NCBI GenBank assembly: GCA_947497895.1
Contig: CANMIL010000003.1
Location: forward strand, 310,001 to 374,000
DNA length: 64,000 bases
Reading direction: 5' to 3'
Source: an uncultured Tenacibaculum sp.
Lineage (GTDB): Bacteria; Bacteroidota; Bacteroidia; Flavobacteriales; Flavobacteriaceae
Shown here in pieces: positions 8,480 to 18,509 of the stretch; position 1 is the stretch's first letter; the number at the start of each line of letters is the position of its first letter. Under the pieces are notes generated by a model. It was not told where the DNA came from, did not search any database, and worked only from the letters and a program-made list of their open reading frames with translations. Made by a program: the position numbers and the translations under genes.

Positions 8480-11400
8480 ATGAAAAAAAGTACTCTTCTA
8501 CTTAATATAGCAGCAATGCTATTAATTTTGTGTGGATACTCAGGCTTTGCCCAAGTTCCACCGTATTATAACGGCGTCAATGTGAATCAGACCGGAGAGC
8601 CATTGAAAGATGACCTTTCTGTTTTAATCACAAACACGCACACTACTTTTCTTACCTACACACCAGGAGTATGGGACGCTCTACAACAAACTGATTTAGA
8701 CCCAACCAATCCAAACAATGTATTACTTATTTACGGATATGATGATTCTGATAACAACCATGTTACGGATCGTACACGTTCTAAGGATAGTAATGGAGGA
8801 AACACTGGTGATTGGAACAGGGAGCATACATTCCCTCGCTCATTAGGAAGCCCGAACTTGGGGAGTTCAGGTCCTGGAGCCGATGCACATCACTTAAGGT
8901 CAAGTGATGTTAATATGAACTCTAACAGAGGAAACTCTCGCTTTGCGGATGGAAGCGGAAATGCAGGAAATGTTTCTGGGGGATGGTATCCAGGTGACGA
9001 ATGGAAAGGTGACGTTGCCAGAATGATGATGTACATGTACTTACGTTATGGATCGCAGTGTTTACCAAGTGCTGTGGGAACAGGAACACAGAATTACAAT
9101 GCTGATATGATGGATATTTTCCTAGAGTGGAATGCTGAAGATCCTGTTTCTGCTTATGAAATTAATAGAAATGTTCTTTTAGAAAGTATCCAAGGAAATA
9201 GAAATCCGTTTATTGATAACCCAGCTTTTGCTACTTCAATTTGGGGAGGACCTCAGGCAGAAGATCGTTTTAACTCGGGAGGAGGAGATACAGAAGCTCC
9301 TACAGCTCCATCTAGCTTAAGCGCTCAAAATACTACACAAACAACTACTGATTTGTCATGGACTGCTTCAACGGATAATGTTGGCGTAATTGCTTATCAA
9401 ATATTCAATGGAAGTACACAAGTTACGGCGACATCAAATACAAATTTTACGGTTACTAACCTGACACCAAATACTTCTTATACATTCTCTGTAAGAGCTA
9501 TTGACGCTGCTGGAAATGCTTCTCCAAATAGTAATGTAGTAAATGTAACGACTCTTGAAGATACAACTCCACCAACTGGATCGGCAATTGTTTTTCAAGG
9601 ATTTGAAGGAACTTCAAATGATACTTGGAATTACACCAACTCTCCTGTAAACTGTACAAACGGATCGGACGTTTGGGACATCGTAACTAGCGTGGGTTCT
9701 ATAGGTTCAGCAAATACTGACAGTAACTTTTTTGGAGTTCAAGATTTAGATGGTAACTGTGGTTCTGCTGATGGAGGTACCATCGCTTTCGAAAGTGTGG
9801 ATATTTCAAATTATACAGACGTAACCTTATCGTTTGCTATTAATGTTGTTGGTTATGATGTTGCCAATGGTGATGTAATTAGCTATGAAGTTTTTCAAGA
9901 CGGAACCTCTCAAGGTGTTGTTACTATAACAGATGCTAGCCCATATAGCACAAACGGTTGGGTAAACATTGAAGAAACCATTCCTGATACTGTAAATTCA
10001 GTTAGTTTTACAATAAGCGTTAAACAAAACGGAGGTAGTGATTATGCTGGTTTCGATGATGTTCAATTACAGGGAAATGAAACAGCAACTACTCCTGATA
10101 TTATCATTAATGAAGTAGATGCCGATACTCCTGGTACCGATACGCAAGAATTTGTTGAGTTATACGATGGTGGTACTGGAAATACGAGTTTAGATGGTTT
10201 TGTATTAGTTTTTTATAACGGTTCAAACAACCAAAGCTATGCTGCTTACGATTTAGACGGACAAACTACAAATGCTGAAGGATACTTTGTTATTGGAAAT
10301 CCTGATGTACCAAACGTTTCTTCAATTACATTCAATAGTAATGGATTACAAAATGGTGCCGATGCAGTTGCTTTATATTTAGGAGATGCTACTGATTTCC
10401 CAAATAATTCAACAATTAGCACAGATAATTTAGTAGATGCTTTTGTGTATGACACCAATGACGGCGATGATGCTGACTTATTAGTATTATTAAATGCTGG
10501 TCAAGAACAAATTAATGAAGGTGGTGCTGGTAATAAAGATGAGCATTCTTCTCAAAGAATACCTAACGGTTCTGGTGGAGCAAGAAATACAAGTTCATAT
10601 GCACAACTTGCGCCTACTCCGGGAGCAAAAAATGAAGAAGCTACAATTCCAGTAAATATCGTTATTAACGAAGTTGATGCAGATACTCCAGGTACTGATA
10701 CGCAAGAATTCGTAGAGTTATATGATGGTGGTGTTGGAAATAGTAGTTTAGACGGTTACGTATTAGTTTTTTATAACGGTTCAAACAACCAAAGCTATGC
10801 TGCTTATGATTTAGATGGACAATCGACGAATGCGAATGGATATTTCGTTATTGGAAACCCTGATGTACCAAACGTTTCTTCAATTACATTCAACAGTAAT
10901 GGATTACAAAATGGTGCAGATGCAGTGGCTTTATACCAAGGTGATGCTACCGATTTTCCAAATAATGCTGCGATTACAACAGATAATTTAGTAGACGCTT
11001 TTGTATACGATACTAACGATGGTGATGATGCTGAATTACTAGTATTATTAAATGCTGGTCAAGAACAAATTAACGAAGGTGGTGCTGGTAATAAAGATGA
11101 GCATTCTTCTCAAAGAATCCCTAATGGTTCTGGTGGAGCTAGAAATACAAATACTTACGCTCAATTGATTCCTACACCAGGTGAAGAAAACATGGCGCCT
11201 GTAGCTCCTTCAAGTATTGTTATAAACGAAGTTGATGCAGACACACCTGGTACTGACACTCAAGAATTCGTAGAATTATATGATGGTGGAGCTGGTAACA
11301 CTAGCTTAGATGGCTATGTATTAGTTTTCTACAACGGTTCAAACAATCAAAGCTATGCCGCTTACGATTTAGATGGACAAACTACCAGTGCAGATGGATA

Positions 11401-14400
11401 TTTCGTAATCGGAAACCCTGACGTACCAAATGTTTCTTCTATTACTTTTAACAGCAATGGATTACAAAATGGTGCAGATGCCGTAGCTTTATACCAAGGA
11501 GACGCTACTGACTTTCCAAACAACTCAGCAATTTCAACAGATAATTTAGTAGATGCTTTTGTATATGACACCAACGATGGTGACGACGCAGAATTATTAG
11601 TACTACTAAATAGTGGCCAAGCTCAAATTAATGAAGGTGGTGCTGGTGATAAAGACAATCACTCTTCTCAGCGTTTTGCAAATGGTACTGGTGGAGCTAG
11701 AAATACAGACACTTACGTACAAGCTTTACCAACTCCAGGGGCCGTAAATAGCAATGCTACTGAAGAAATCAATTTAATTATTAACGAAATTGATGCGGAT
11801 ACAGCTGGTTCAGATACTTTAGAATTTATCGAGTTATATGATGGAGGAGCTGGTAATACTAGCTTAGACGGTTTTACTATTGTATTATATAACGGTTCCA
11901 TTGATCAAAGCTATGCTGCTTATGATTTAGATGGACAAACAACAAATGCAGAAGGGTACTTCGTTTTAGGAAATACAGATGTTGCTAATGTAAACATGAT
12001 TTTACCAAATAATGGTTTACAAAACGGAGCAGATGCAGTGGCTTTATACCAAGGTGATGCAACTGATTTCCCAAACAATTCTGCTATTACGACCAATAAT
12101 CTGATTGATGCATTGGTTTACGATACGAACGATAGCGATGATGCAGAACTTTTAGTTTTATTAAATGCTGGTCAAGCTCAAATCAACGAAGGTGAATTAG
12201 GAAATAAAGACGGCCATTCTATACAACGTATTCCAAACGGGCAAGGTGGAGCTAGAAATACAAGTACGTATACTCAGGCAGATCCTACACCTGGTACAGA
12301 AAACGGAGCTGAACCTCCTACACCTGATGTAATTGTGATTAGTGAAGCTAGAGCAAAAGCAGACGGAGAAACAGTTACTGTTTCAGGAGTATTAACAGTA
12401 TCAGATCAATTCTCTGGTTCAGCATATATTCAAGATAGTACAGGAGGAATTGCCATTTTTGATGAGTTAGTTCACGGCGATGGTGTTTTCATGATTGGAG
12501 ATTCAATTACAGTAACAGGAACTAGAAGTAGTTTTAACGACCAAATCCAAATTAGTCCAGTAACTGAGGTAACCAATAACGGAACTCCTTCAAATCCAAT
12601 TACTCCACAAACAATTACATTAAGTCAATTATCAGAGTATCCAGGTCAGTTAGTTCGTATTACTAATCCAGCATTTCCAGCTCCAGGAGATATTTTGTTT
12701 GGAAATTCAAACTATACCCTTACTGATACTAGTGGAATGGGAGAAATTAGAATCGATATTGATGTTGAAAGTATTGTTGGATTAGGACAGCCTGAATCTT
12801 GTAATGAAGTTGTAGGGGTTATTGGAAGATTCCGAGACACATATCAAATTTTACCAAGAATTAGAGAAGATCTTGCCTGTGCAAGTGCATACGAAGTTCC
12901 AGATATTTTCGTAGAAGTTGATAAATCAAAAGCATTAGATATCGTTACTTGGAATATCGAGTGGTTTGGAGATGAAGAGAACTCTCCTTCAGCAGGAGAT
13001 CCAAATTCAGATGCTATTCAAAAAGAAAGAGTTAAAAGTACCATTCAGGCATTGAATGCTGATATTATTGCTGTACAGGAAATTGTTGATGTTCCTTTAT
13101 TTACAGAAATGGTTAATGAATTACCTAACTATGAATTCATTCTTTCTGATGCGACATCATATCCTAACGATACAACAGGTGCTAAACAACGCATTGGTTT
13201 TATTTACAATAGTGCTACAGTAAATATTACAAGCTCAAAGGTATTATTAGAATCTATTCACCCATATTACAATGGAGGAGATGATTCAGCATTGGTAGAT
13301 TATCCTGTTGCTGACAAAACAAGATTCTATGCTAGTGGTAGATTACCATTTATGATTACTGCAAACGTTACTGTAAATGGAAATACTCAAGAATTCAATG
13401 TAGTTAATCTTCATGCAAGAGCGAATAGTGGTAATGGTGCTCAAGATCGTTACAACATGAGAAAGTTCGACGTTGAAGTATTAAAAGATACTTTAGATGC
13501 GTCTTACTCAGATAAAAACATCATTCTACTAGGAGATTACAATGACGACGTTGATGTAACTGTTGCTGATGTGACAACAACAACGTCTACTTATGATGCC
13601 TTTGTTCAAGATACAGATAATTACAGTATTGTTTCTTCTTCTTTAAGTGATTTAGGGTTTAGATCTTTCGTGTTCAGAGAAAATATGATTGATCATATTA
13701 CACTTTCTAATGAATTAACAGAAGAGCATATTGCAACATCTGAGCGTGTACACTACGAGTTTTATAACGCTACTTACACGAATACTGCTTCAGATCACTT
13801 CCCAGTATCGACTCAGTTATTACTAAAAGCTCTTACTGTTGATAGTTTAACGACAACAAATGCTACCTGTAACGGAAATCAAGATGGTACGGTAACTGTA
13901 AATGTTTCTGGTGGATGTGCTCCATATATTTATACTTGGAGCAGTGGAACATCAACTGAGGAAAATACTATTTCTGATCTTGCTGCAGGAACCTATACAG
14001 TAACTGTTACAGATGCTTTAGGAATTACAGTAACGGAAACTTTTGTTATTACAGAAAATGAACCTTTAACGGCTGTTTTATCTGAAGAACAAACTATTTA
14101 TTTCGGATATGAAGATAATTCTTGTGCGACCATTAATGTTGTAGAAGTGCAAGGTGGTACAGCTCCTTATACCTATAACTGGAGTAACGGTGTTACTACA
14201 GCTAACAATACGGTTTGCCCTACAGAAACGACAACGTATTCTGTTGAAATTACGGATGCTAACGGATGTACAGTAACTGCTGAAACTACAGTGAATGTAA
14301 TTGATGTAAGATGTGGTAAAAAATTGAACCGTGTTGAAATGTGTTTCGGAGGAAGAACTATTTGTGTTCCTAAATACTTTGTAAACTTCTACTTATGCTA

Positions 14401-14704
14401 CGGAGCAACCTTAGGTAGTTGTGATCCAAATACCAATGAGTTTTACTTTACTCAATTCAGAGTATTCCCGAATCCTTTTGCTAGAGACAGCTACGTTAAA
14501 ATGAGAGGTACTACTGATCAATCAGTAAAACTGATCGTTTATAATTTCAGAGGTACAAAAGTATTTGAAAAAGATGTTGACCTAGTAAATGGTAGAGCTA
14601 GAGCAACACTTAGATTATCTCATTTAAAAAGAGGACTTTATTATTTACAAGCAGTTGTAGATGGTGAAGTTAAAAGGAGAAAAACATTATTTAAATATAG
14701 ATAG
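8480..14704 (+). CDS. Giant secreted dual nuclease: endonuclease I + 4 LTD + OB + EEP, T9SS cargo
   Basis: A 2074-residue extracellular protein. In order: signal peptide (1-24, ending GFAQ); endonuclease I (His-Me finger) domain about 26-258 with WNREHTFPRS (His116) and the downstream DAHHLRSSDVNMNSNRGN block; fibronectin type III about 271-360; a jelly-roll/MAM-like region about 366-535; four lamin-tail domain repeats of 186-187 residues starting at 541, 727, 913 and 1100; an OB-fold-like region about 1280-1470; an endonuclease/exonuclease/phosphatase (EEP) domain about 1485-1782 with TWNIEWFG, DIIAVQE, LLGDYNDD and SDHFPV; two SprB/PKD-like repeats about 1785-1945; and a T9SS type A sorting domain from about 1992 (FRVFPNPF to the end). 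Both catalytic cores look intact. It probably degrades extracellular DNA outside the cell. It is monocistronic. Confidence 0.92.
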   Translation: MKKSTLLLNIAAMLLILCGYSGFAQVPPYYNGVNVNQTGEPLKDDLSVLITNTHTTFLTYTPGVWDALQQTDLDPTNPNNVLLIYGYDDSDNNHVTDRTRSKDSNGGNTGDWNREHTFPRSLGSPNLGSSGPGADAHHLRSSDVNMNSNRGNSRFADGSGNAGNVSGGWYPGDEWKGDVARMMMYMYLRYGSQCLPSAVGTGTQNYNADMMDIFLEWNAEDPVSAYEINRNVLLESIQGNRNPFIDNPAFATSIWGGPQAEDRFNSGGGDTEAPTAPSSLSAQNTTQTTTDLSWTASTDNVGVIAYQIFNGSTQVTATSNTNFTVTNLTPNTSYTFSVRAIDAAGNASPNSNVVNVTTLEDTTPPTGSAIVFQGFEGTSNDTWNYTNSPVNCTNGSDVWDIVTSVGSIGSANTDSNFFGVQDLDGNCGSADGGTIAFESVDISNYTDVTLSFAINVVGYDVANGDVISYEVFQDGTSQGVVTITDASPYSTNGWVNIEETIPDTVNSVSFTISVKQNGGSDYAGFDDVQLQGNETATTPDIIINEVDADTPGTDTQEFVELYDGGTGNTSLDGFVLVFYNGSNNQSYAAYDLDGQTTNAEGYFVIGNPDVPNVSSITFNSNGLQNGADAVALYLGDATDFPNNSTISTDNLVDAFVYDTNDGDDADLLVLLNAGQEQINEGGAGNKDEHSSQRIPNGSGGARNTSSYAQLAPTPGAKNEEATIPVNIVINEVDADTPGTDTQEFVELYDGGVGNSSLDGYVLVFYNGSNNQSYAAYDLDGQSTNANGYFVIGNPDVPNVSSITFNSNGLQNGADAVALYQGDATDFPNNAAITTDNLVDAFVYDTNDGDDAELLVLLNAGQEQINEGGAGNKDEHSSQRIPNGSGGARNTNTYAQLIPTPGEENMAPVAPSSIVINEVDADTPGTDTQEFVELYDGGAGNTSLDGYVLVFYNGSNNQSYAAYDLDGQTTSADGYFVIGNPDVPNVSSITFNSNGLQNGADAVALYQGDATDFPNNSAISTDNLVDAFVYDTNDGDDAELLVLLNSGQAQINEGGAGDKDNHSSQRFANGTGGARNTDTYVQALPTPGAVNSNATEEINLIINEIDADTAGSDTLEFIELYDGGAGNTSLDGFTIVLYNGSIDQSYAAYDLDGQTTNAEGYFVLGNTDVANVNMILPNNGLQNGADAVALYQGDATDFPNNSAITTNNLIDALVYDTNDSDDAELLVLLNAGQAQINEGELGNKDGHSIQRIPNGQGGARNTSTYTQADPTPGTENGAEPPTPDVIVISEARAKADGETVTVSGVLTVSDQFSGSAYIQDSTGGIAIFDELVHGDGVFMIGDSITVTGTRSSFNDQIQISPVTEVTNNGTPSNPITPQTITLSQLSEYPGQLVRITNPAFPAPGDILFGNSNYTLTDTSGMGEIRIDIDVESIVGLGQPESCNEVVGVIGRFRDTYQILPRIREDLACASAYEVPDIFVEVDKSKALDIVTWNIEWFGDEENSPSAGDPNSDAIQKERVKSTIQALNADIIAVQEIVDVPLFTEMVNELPNYEFILSDATSYPNDTTGAKQRIGFIYNSATVNITSSKVLLESIHPYYNGGDDSALVDYPVADKTRFYASGRLPFMITANVTVNGNTQEFNVVNLHARANSGNGAQDRYNMRKFDVEVLKDTLDASYSDKNIILLGDYNDDVDVTVADVTTTTSTYDAFVQDTDNYSIVSSSLSDLGFRSFVFRENMIDHITLSNELTEEHIATSERVHYEFYNATYTNTASDHFPVSTQLLLKALTVDSLTTTNATCNGNQDGTVTVNVSGGCAPYIYTWSSGTSTEENTISDLAAGTYTVTVTDALGITVTETFVITENEPLTAVLSEEQTIYFGYEDNSCATINVVEVQGGTAPYTYNWSNGVTTANNTVCPTETTTYSVEITDANGCTVTAETTVNVIDVRCGKKLNRVEMCFGGRTICVPKYFVNFYLCYGATLGSCDPNTNEFYFTQFRVFPNPFARDSYVKMRGTTDQSVKLIVYNFRGTKVFEKDVDLVNGRARATLRLSHLKRGLYYLQAVVDGEVKRRKTLFKYR
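10100..12300 (+). repeat. Four tandem in-frame repeats of about 558 bp (lamin-tail domains)
   Basis: Units begin at about 10100, 10658, 11216 and 11777. Each encodes a lamin-tail domain with the recurring segments NEVDADTPGTDTQEFVELYDGG, YNGSNNQSYAAYDLDGQ and GNKDEHSSQRIPNG. The first three units are near-identical in protein and share long identical DNA stretches; the fourth is more diverged (NEIDADTAGSDTLEF). The even period shows recent duplication inside the gene. Confidence 0.9.
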
Positions 14705-14739
14705 ACAACAAACCTCTTTATATTAAAATTACCAATATG

Positions 14740-14781
14740 CATTCCGGTACTCCCTCAAAAGGTACTGGAATGTTCTTTTTT
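14740..14781 (+). terminator. Rho-independent terminator of the nuclease gene
   Basis: CATTCCGGTAC (14740-14750) pairs with GTACTGGAATG (14762-14772), followed by ttctttttt. Confidence 0.85.
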
Positions 14782-14897
14782 AACTCATTCATAAAAAGAA
14801 TATATGTTTAGTAAACTAACTTAACTCCCTTCTTAAAACTGGAATTACTGAGGATATCAATTTTTATGAATATATTTACCAAAAAATATAATTTATT

Positions 14898-15599
14898 ATG
14901 GAAAATTTACACAACACTAAGGTTTTAGTGGCTCAAGTATCTCAAACCGAAAGAATTGCTTTTTACAAGAAAACATATGCTCATGTAGCTGGGGGAGTTC
15001 TTCTTTTTTTAGTTTTTGAATTTTTATTCTTACAAAGTGCAACGCTTGTAGAATTTGCACTTTCTATGTTAGACGGATATAAGTGGTTAATCTTGTTAGG
15101 CGGATTTATGCTAATTACAAATTATGCAGAAAGCACCGCAATGAAAACCTCGGATAAAAATGTTCAGTATTTAGCATACGCTGTTTACATTTTTGCTGAA
15201 GCATTTATTTTTATTCCACTTATCTACATCGCTATTAGTACCGTAAATAGCTTCGAAATTTTAAATCAAGCGGCTATTGTAACTCTTGGTTTATTCGCAG
15301 GAATTTCTTCAATTGTTTTTATTACGAAAAAAGATTTTTCTTTTATTAGAGCTGGTTTAGCTGTAGGATTCTTTATCGCTATCGGATTAATTATCGCTGG
15401 AGCTCTTTTTGGTTTCAACCTAGGATTATGGTTCTCAGTAGGAATGTGTGTATTAGCAGGAGGTTCTATTTTATACCAAACTTCTAATATGGTTCATAAG
15501 TATTCAACAGATGATTATATTCCAGCAGCTTTAGGGTTATTCGCTTCTTTAATGCTATTATTCTGGTATGTAATTCAAATTTTCTTATCGAGAGACTAA
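14898..15599 (+). CDS. Bax inhibitor-1 / YccA family membrane protein
   Basis: A 233-residue polytopic protein with about seven hydrophobic segments, typical of the BI-1 (TMBIM/YccA) family in topology, length and motif order: a polar N-terminus, TERIAFYKKTYAHVAGGVLL, central FAEAFIFIPLIYIA, GLFAGISSIVF, and a final segment before the short C-terminus. Bacterial members act in the inner membrane and have been linked to calcium leak and to FtsH-type protease control; which applies here is unknown. It stands alone between terminators and shows no operon partner. Confidence 0.88.
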   Translation: MENLHNTKVLVAQVSQTERIAFYKKTYAHVAGGVLLFLVFEFLFLQSATLVEFALSMLDGYKWLILLGGFMLITNYAESTAMKTSDKNVQYLAYAVYIFAEAFIFIPLIYIAISTVNSFEILNQAAIVTLGLFAGISSIVFITKKDFSFIRAGLAVGFFIAIGLIIAGALFGFNLGLWFSVGMCVLAGGSILYQTSNMVHKYSTDDYIPAALGLFASLMLLFWYVIQIFLSRD

Positions 15600-15625
15600 T
15601 ACCAAATAAACCTTATAAAAAACAT

Positions 15626-15669
15626 AAAGCATCTCAAAATCTCGAAAGGTTTTAAGATGCTTTTTTTTT
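15626..15669 (+). terminator. Rho-independent terminator after the BI-1 gene
   Basis: AAAGCATCT pairs with AGATGCTTT around an inner AAAA/TTTT extension, followed by a run of T. Confidence 0.8.
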
Positions 15670-15751
15670 ATTAAGGGGAAATTTAATAATTTTTGATACT
15701 CTATATTAGTCGAGTAGAAAATCTCCTCCTTACAAAAAATATTATTTTTTT

Positions 15752-16963
15752 TTACACCAACATCATTTGTGCCTTTTTTACAGAGCTAACAAGTTGATCT
15801 ATTTCTTCTTTGGTATTGTAAAAAGCAAACGATGCTCTAATGGTTCCTGGAATACAAAAGAAATCCATAATTGGTTGTGCACAGTGATGACCAGTTCTCA
15901 CGGCAATTCCTAATTTATCTAAAATAGTACCCACGTCATATGGATGAACCCCATCAATATTGAAAGAAATTACGGATGTTTTATGGCTTGTTCCATAAAT
16001 CTTTAAACCTTCAATTTTCTGAAGCTCTTGCGTTCCATATTCCAACAATTCATTTTCTTGTTTCGCAATCGCGTCAAACCCTATTGAATTCATATAATCA
16101 ATAGCAACTCCAAAAGCAATTCCTCCACAAATATTGGGAGTTCCTGCCTCAAATTTATGTGGCAATCCAGCATAGGTAGTTTTTTCAAAAGTTACCGTTT
16201 CAATCATTTCTCCCCCACCTTGGTATGGAGGTAACTGATTTAATAACTCTTCTTTTCCGTACAATAACCCTACACCCGTTGGTCCGCACATTTTATGAGC
16301 AGAAGCTACATAATAATCGACATCCAATTCCTGAACATCAGGTTTAATATGAGGACAAGCCTGTGCTCCATCAATTAAAACCTTAGCACCTACCTTATGA
16401 GCTGCATCAATAATTTCTTTGATAGGATTGATTGTTCCTAAAGCATTCGATACATGATTACAAAACACCAATTTCGTATTGGAGTTTAAAAGTTCATGAA
16501 AAACATCCATTTTTAACGCGCCATCGTTATCCATTGGAATCACTTTTAAAACAGCTCCTACCTTTTCACATAGCATTTGCCAAGGCACAATATTAGAATG
16601 GTGCTCTAAAGCTGACACTAAAACCTCATCTCCTTCTGTTAAAATTGACGCATAACCTGATGCCACAATATTAATACTATGTGTGGTACCAGCTGTTAAA
16701 ATGATTTCATAAGAATTCTTAGCATTGAAATGCTTTTGAACCTTAATTCTTGCTTCTTCGTATTTATCTGTTGCCTCTTGGCTTAATGTATGAACTCCTC
16801 TATGAATGTTGGCATTGTAGTTCGAGTAATAATCCACAATAGCATCAATAACTACTTGTGGTGTTTGAGAAGTAGCTCCATTATCAAAATAAACCAATGG
16901 TTTGCCATGTACTTCTCTTTTTAAAATAGGAAAATCTTCTCTAATTTTTTCTATGTTGAACAT
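15752..16963 (-). CDS. sufS: Cysteine desulfurase SufS
   Basis: A 403-residue group II cysteine desulfurase that removes sulfur from L-cysteine for iron-sulfur cluster assembly. PLP binding and catalysis are supported by Lys224 in ASAHKMCGPTGVG, His121 in SALEHHSNIVPWQ and the active-site Cys361 in RTGHHCAQPIM, the group II signature. Length and N-terminus (FNIEKIREDFPILKREVHGKP) match SufS. The rest of the suf operon (sufBCDE) is not in the window; in many Flavobacteriaceae sufS lies near it, so here it may be a detached copy. A TAnnTTTG box at 16982-16989 gives a short leader. Confidence 0.95.
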   Translation of the reverse strand: MFNIEKIREDFPILKREVHGKPLVYFDNGATSQTPQVVIDAIVDYYSNYNANIHRGVHTLSQEATDKYEEARIKVQKHFNAKNSYEIILTAGTTHSINIVASGYASILTEGDEVLVSALEHHSNIVPWQMLCEKVGAVLKVIPMDNDGALKMDVFHELLNSNTKLVFCNHVSNALGTINPIKEIIDAAHKVGAKVLIDGAQACPHIKPDVQELDVDYYVASAHKMCGPTGVGLLYGKEELLNQLPPYQGGGEMIETVTFEKTTYAGLPHKFEAGTPNICGGIAFGVAIDYMNSIGFDAIAKQENELLEYGTQELQKIEGLKIYGTSHKTSVISFNIDGVHPYDVGTILDKLGIAVRTGHHCAQPIMDFFCIPGTIRASFAFYNTKEEIDQLVSSVKKAQMMLV

Positions 16964-16981
16964 CTGCTAACTTATTTAAAA

Positions 16982-16989
16982 CAAAGGTA
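16982..16989 (-). promoter_or_regulatory. TAnnTTTG -7 box for sufS
   Basis: The minus strand reads TACCTTTG, ending 19 bp before the sufS ATG. Confidence 0.5.
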
Positions 16990-17157
16990 CGGCTTGCATT
17001 TTAAAAATGATAATGTTCAAATAAATTATTCTAATCGAGTCATAAGAAGCCCATATATTAAAAGGATTCTAAATTGCTATTCAACTAAAGAATATTATAA
17101 CGAACCTTATGAGATAAAGCTTCTGATTTAATTTACTTTCTATTAAAAAAAATCGCG

Positions 17158-17165
17158 TATTTTTG
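17158..17165 (+). promoter_or_regulatory. TAnnTTTG -7 box for the serine hydrolase
   Basis: The sequence tatttttg is followed 15 bp later by ATG 17181. An in-frame TTG that would lengthen the protein lies inside this box (17163), so the ATG is the real start. Confidence 0.55.
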
Positions 17166-17180
17166 ATAAAAACATTGATA

Positions 17181-18506
17181 ATGAAATTATTAAAAAGATC
17201 CCTTCTACTATTACTTGTTATTGTTGCTATAGCTTTTTATTTTAACTATCCTCGACTAAATATTCTGGCTGGCTATTCTGCTAAAAACACGGCCTCTTCG
17301 GTTTTCGTTGCCAACAGAACGCTCGCATTTACGGATAGCACGGACAATAACTTTTCACCAATTAACTTAACAACTGATAAAATTAATTCCACAGAGAAAT
17401 CTGCTACAGGTTCAGCCTTTGGTTTACTAACTCGAAAAGCAGTATATCGAGATGGCCTGGGATGCGTACTCGTGAGTGATGATTTTGATCCTTCGAAAGC
17501 ATCTCCCGTTCCATATAGATCAGAAGCTAACATGAGAACTCCTTATCCTTACGGAAATGGACCTCAAAAAGATACTGTGTTTGCAAACATTGATTATGAC
17601 ATTGTAAATACTGCTGTAGAATCGATGTTCAATGACGTTAATAAAACAAGAGCAGTTGTTGTTATTTACAAAGATCAAATTATTGCAGAAAAATACGATA
17701 CTGGTTTTACAAAAGATTCTAAGATTTTAGGTTGGTCGATGACCAAAAGCATTACTGGAACCTTGTTTGGTATTTTACAATGCCAAGGAAAATTAAATGT
17801 ATTTGATAAGGCTCCTATTTCAGAATGGCAAAAAGATGATAGAAAGAATATTACCATTCATAATCTATTACAAATGAATTCTGGACTCGAATGGAACGAG
17901 GATTACAACACGATTTCCGATGTAACCAAGATGCTTTTCTTGGAAAAAGACATGACTAAAACTCAAATTGACAAACCTTTTGTAGGGAAACCTAATGAAA
18001 CTTGGAACTATTCTTCAGGAACTACCAATTTATTATCAGGCATTTTAAGACAACAGTTTAATACACATCAAGAATATTTGGATTTCTGGTACAAAGCCTT
18101 AATTGATAAAATTGGAATGAACTCTATGGTTTTAGAAGCAGATATGAGTGGAAACTATGTTGGTTCGTCATATGCTTGGGCAACACCTAGAGATTGGGCT
18201 AAATTTGGTTTGTTATACTTACATAATGGTGATTGGAACGGTGAGCATTTGTTTGATAAGGACTGGGTTGATTATGCAACGACTCCAACTCCAACTTCAG
18301 ATGGATGGTATGGCGCACAAATATGGTTAAATGCAGGAAGTAGATATCCTGACGTTCCAAAAAGCATGCTTTCATTCAACGGATACCAAGGGCAAAATGT
18401 TTTTGTTTTACCTGAACAAGATATGGTGATTGTTCGTATGGGATTGACCAAAAATGCAGATATTAACGTATTTTTGAAAACTGTAATCTCAGCAGTAAAA
18501 AACTAA
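17181..18506 (+). CDS. Serine hydrolase, class C beta-lactamase-like
   Basis: A 441-residue protein of the serine beta-lactamase / penicillin-binding-like family. The N-terminus has one membrane anchor or uncleaved signal (LLLLLVIVAIAFYF). The nucleophile motif SMTK (Ser186, Lys189) sits in GWSMTKSITG, and a YSS motif lies in WNYSSGTTNL near residue 280. About 120 residues lie between the anchor and the catalytic domain. Such proteins act in the periplasm as peptidases, esterases or peptidoglycan hydrolases; substrate is not predictable, and antibiotic resistance should not be inferred. The next gene follows after 3 bp, so the two are probably co-transcribed. Confidence 0.88.
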   Translation: MKLLKRSLLLLLVIVAIAFYFNYPRLNILAGYSAKNTASSVFVANRTLAFTDSTDNNFSPINLTTDKINSTEKSATGSAFGLLTRKAVYRDGLGCVLVSDDFDPSKASPVPYRSEANMRTPYPYGNGPQKDTVFANIDYDIVNTAVESMFNDVNKTRAVVVIYKDQIIAEKYDTGFTKDSKILGWSMTKSITGTLFGILQCQGKLNVFDKAPISEWQKDDRKNITIHNLLQMNSGLEWNEDYNTISDVTKMLFLEKDMTKTQIDKPFVGKPNETWNYSSGTTNLLSGILRQQFNTHQEYLDFWYKALIDKIGMNSMVLEADMSGNYVGSSYAWATPRDWAKFGLLYLHNGDWNGEHLFDKDWVDYATTPTPTSDGWYGAQIWLNAGSRYPDVPKSMLSFNGYQGQNVFVLPEQDMVIVRMGLTKNADINVFLKTVISAVKN

Positions 18507-18509
18507 AGA

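Noticed and set aside
10246..11901. Three minus-strand open frames of 60-70 residues (10246-10458, 11362-11574, 11713-11901) with similar sequences
   Set aside because: They are antisense shadows of the lamin-tail repeats; their mutual similarity follows from the repeats themselves and they have no promoter or starts of their own.
10100..12300. Regular repeats considered as a CRISPR array
   Set aside because: Units are 558 bp, in frame and protein-coding; there are no short repeats with unique spacers and no cas genes.
17163..17180. N-terminal extension of the serine hydrolase from TTG 17163
   Set aside because: The TTG is part of the -7 box TATTTTTG.
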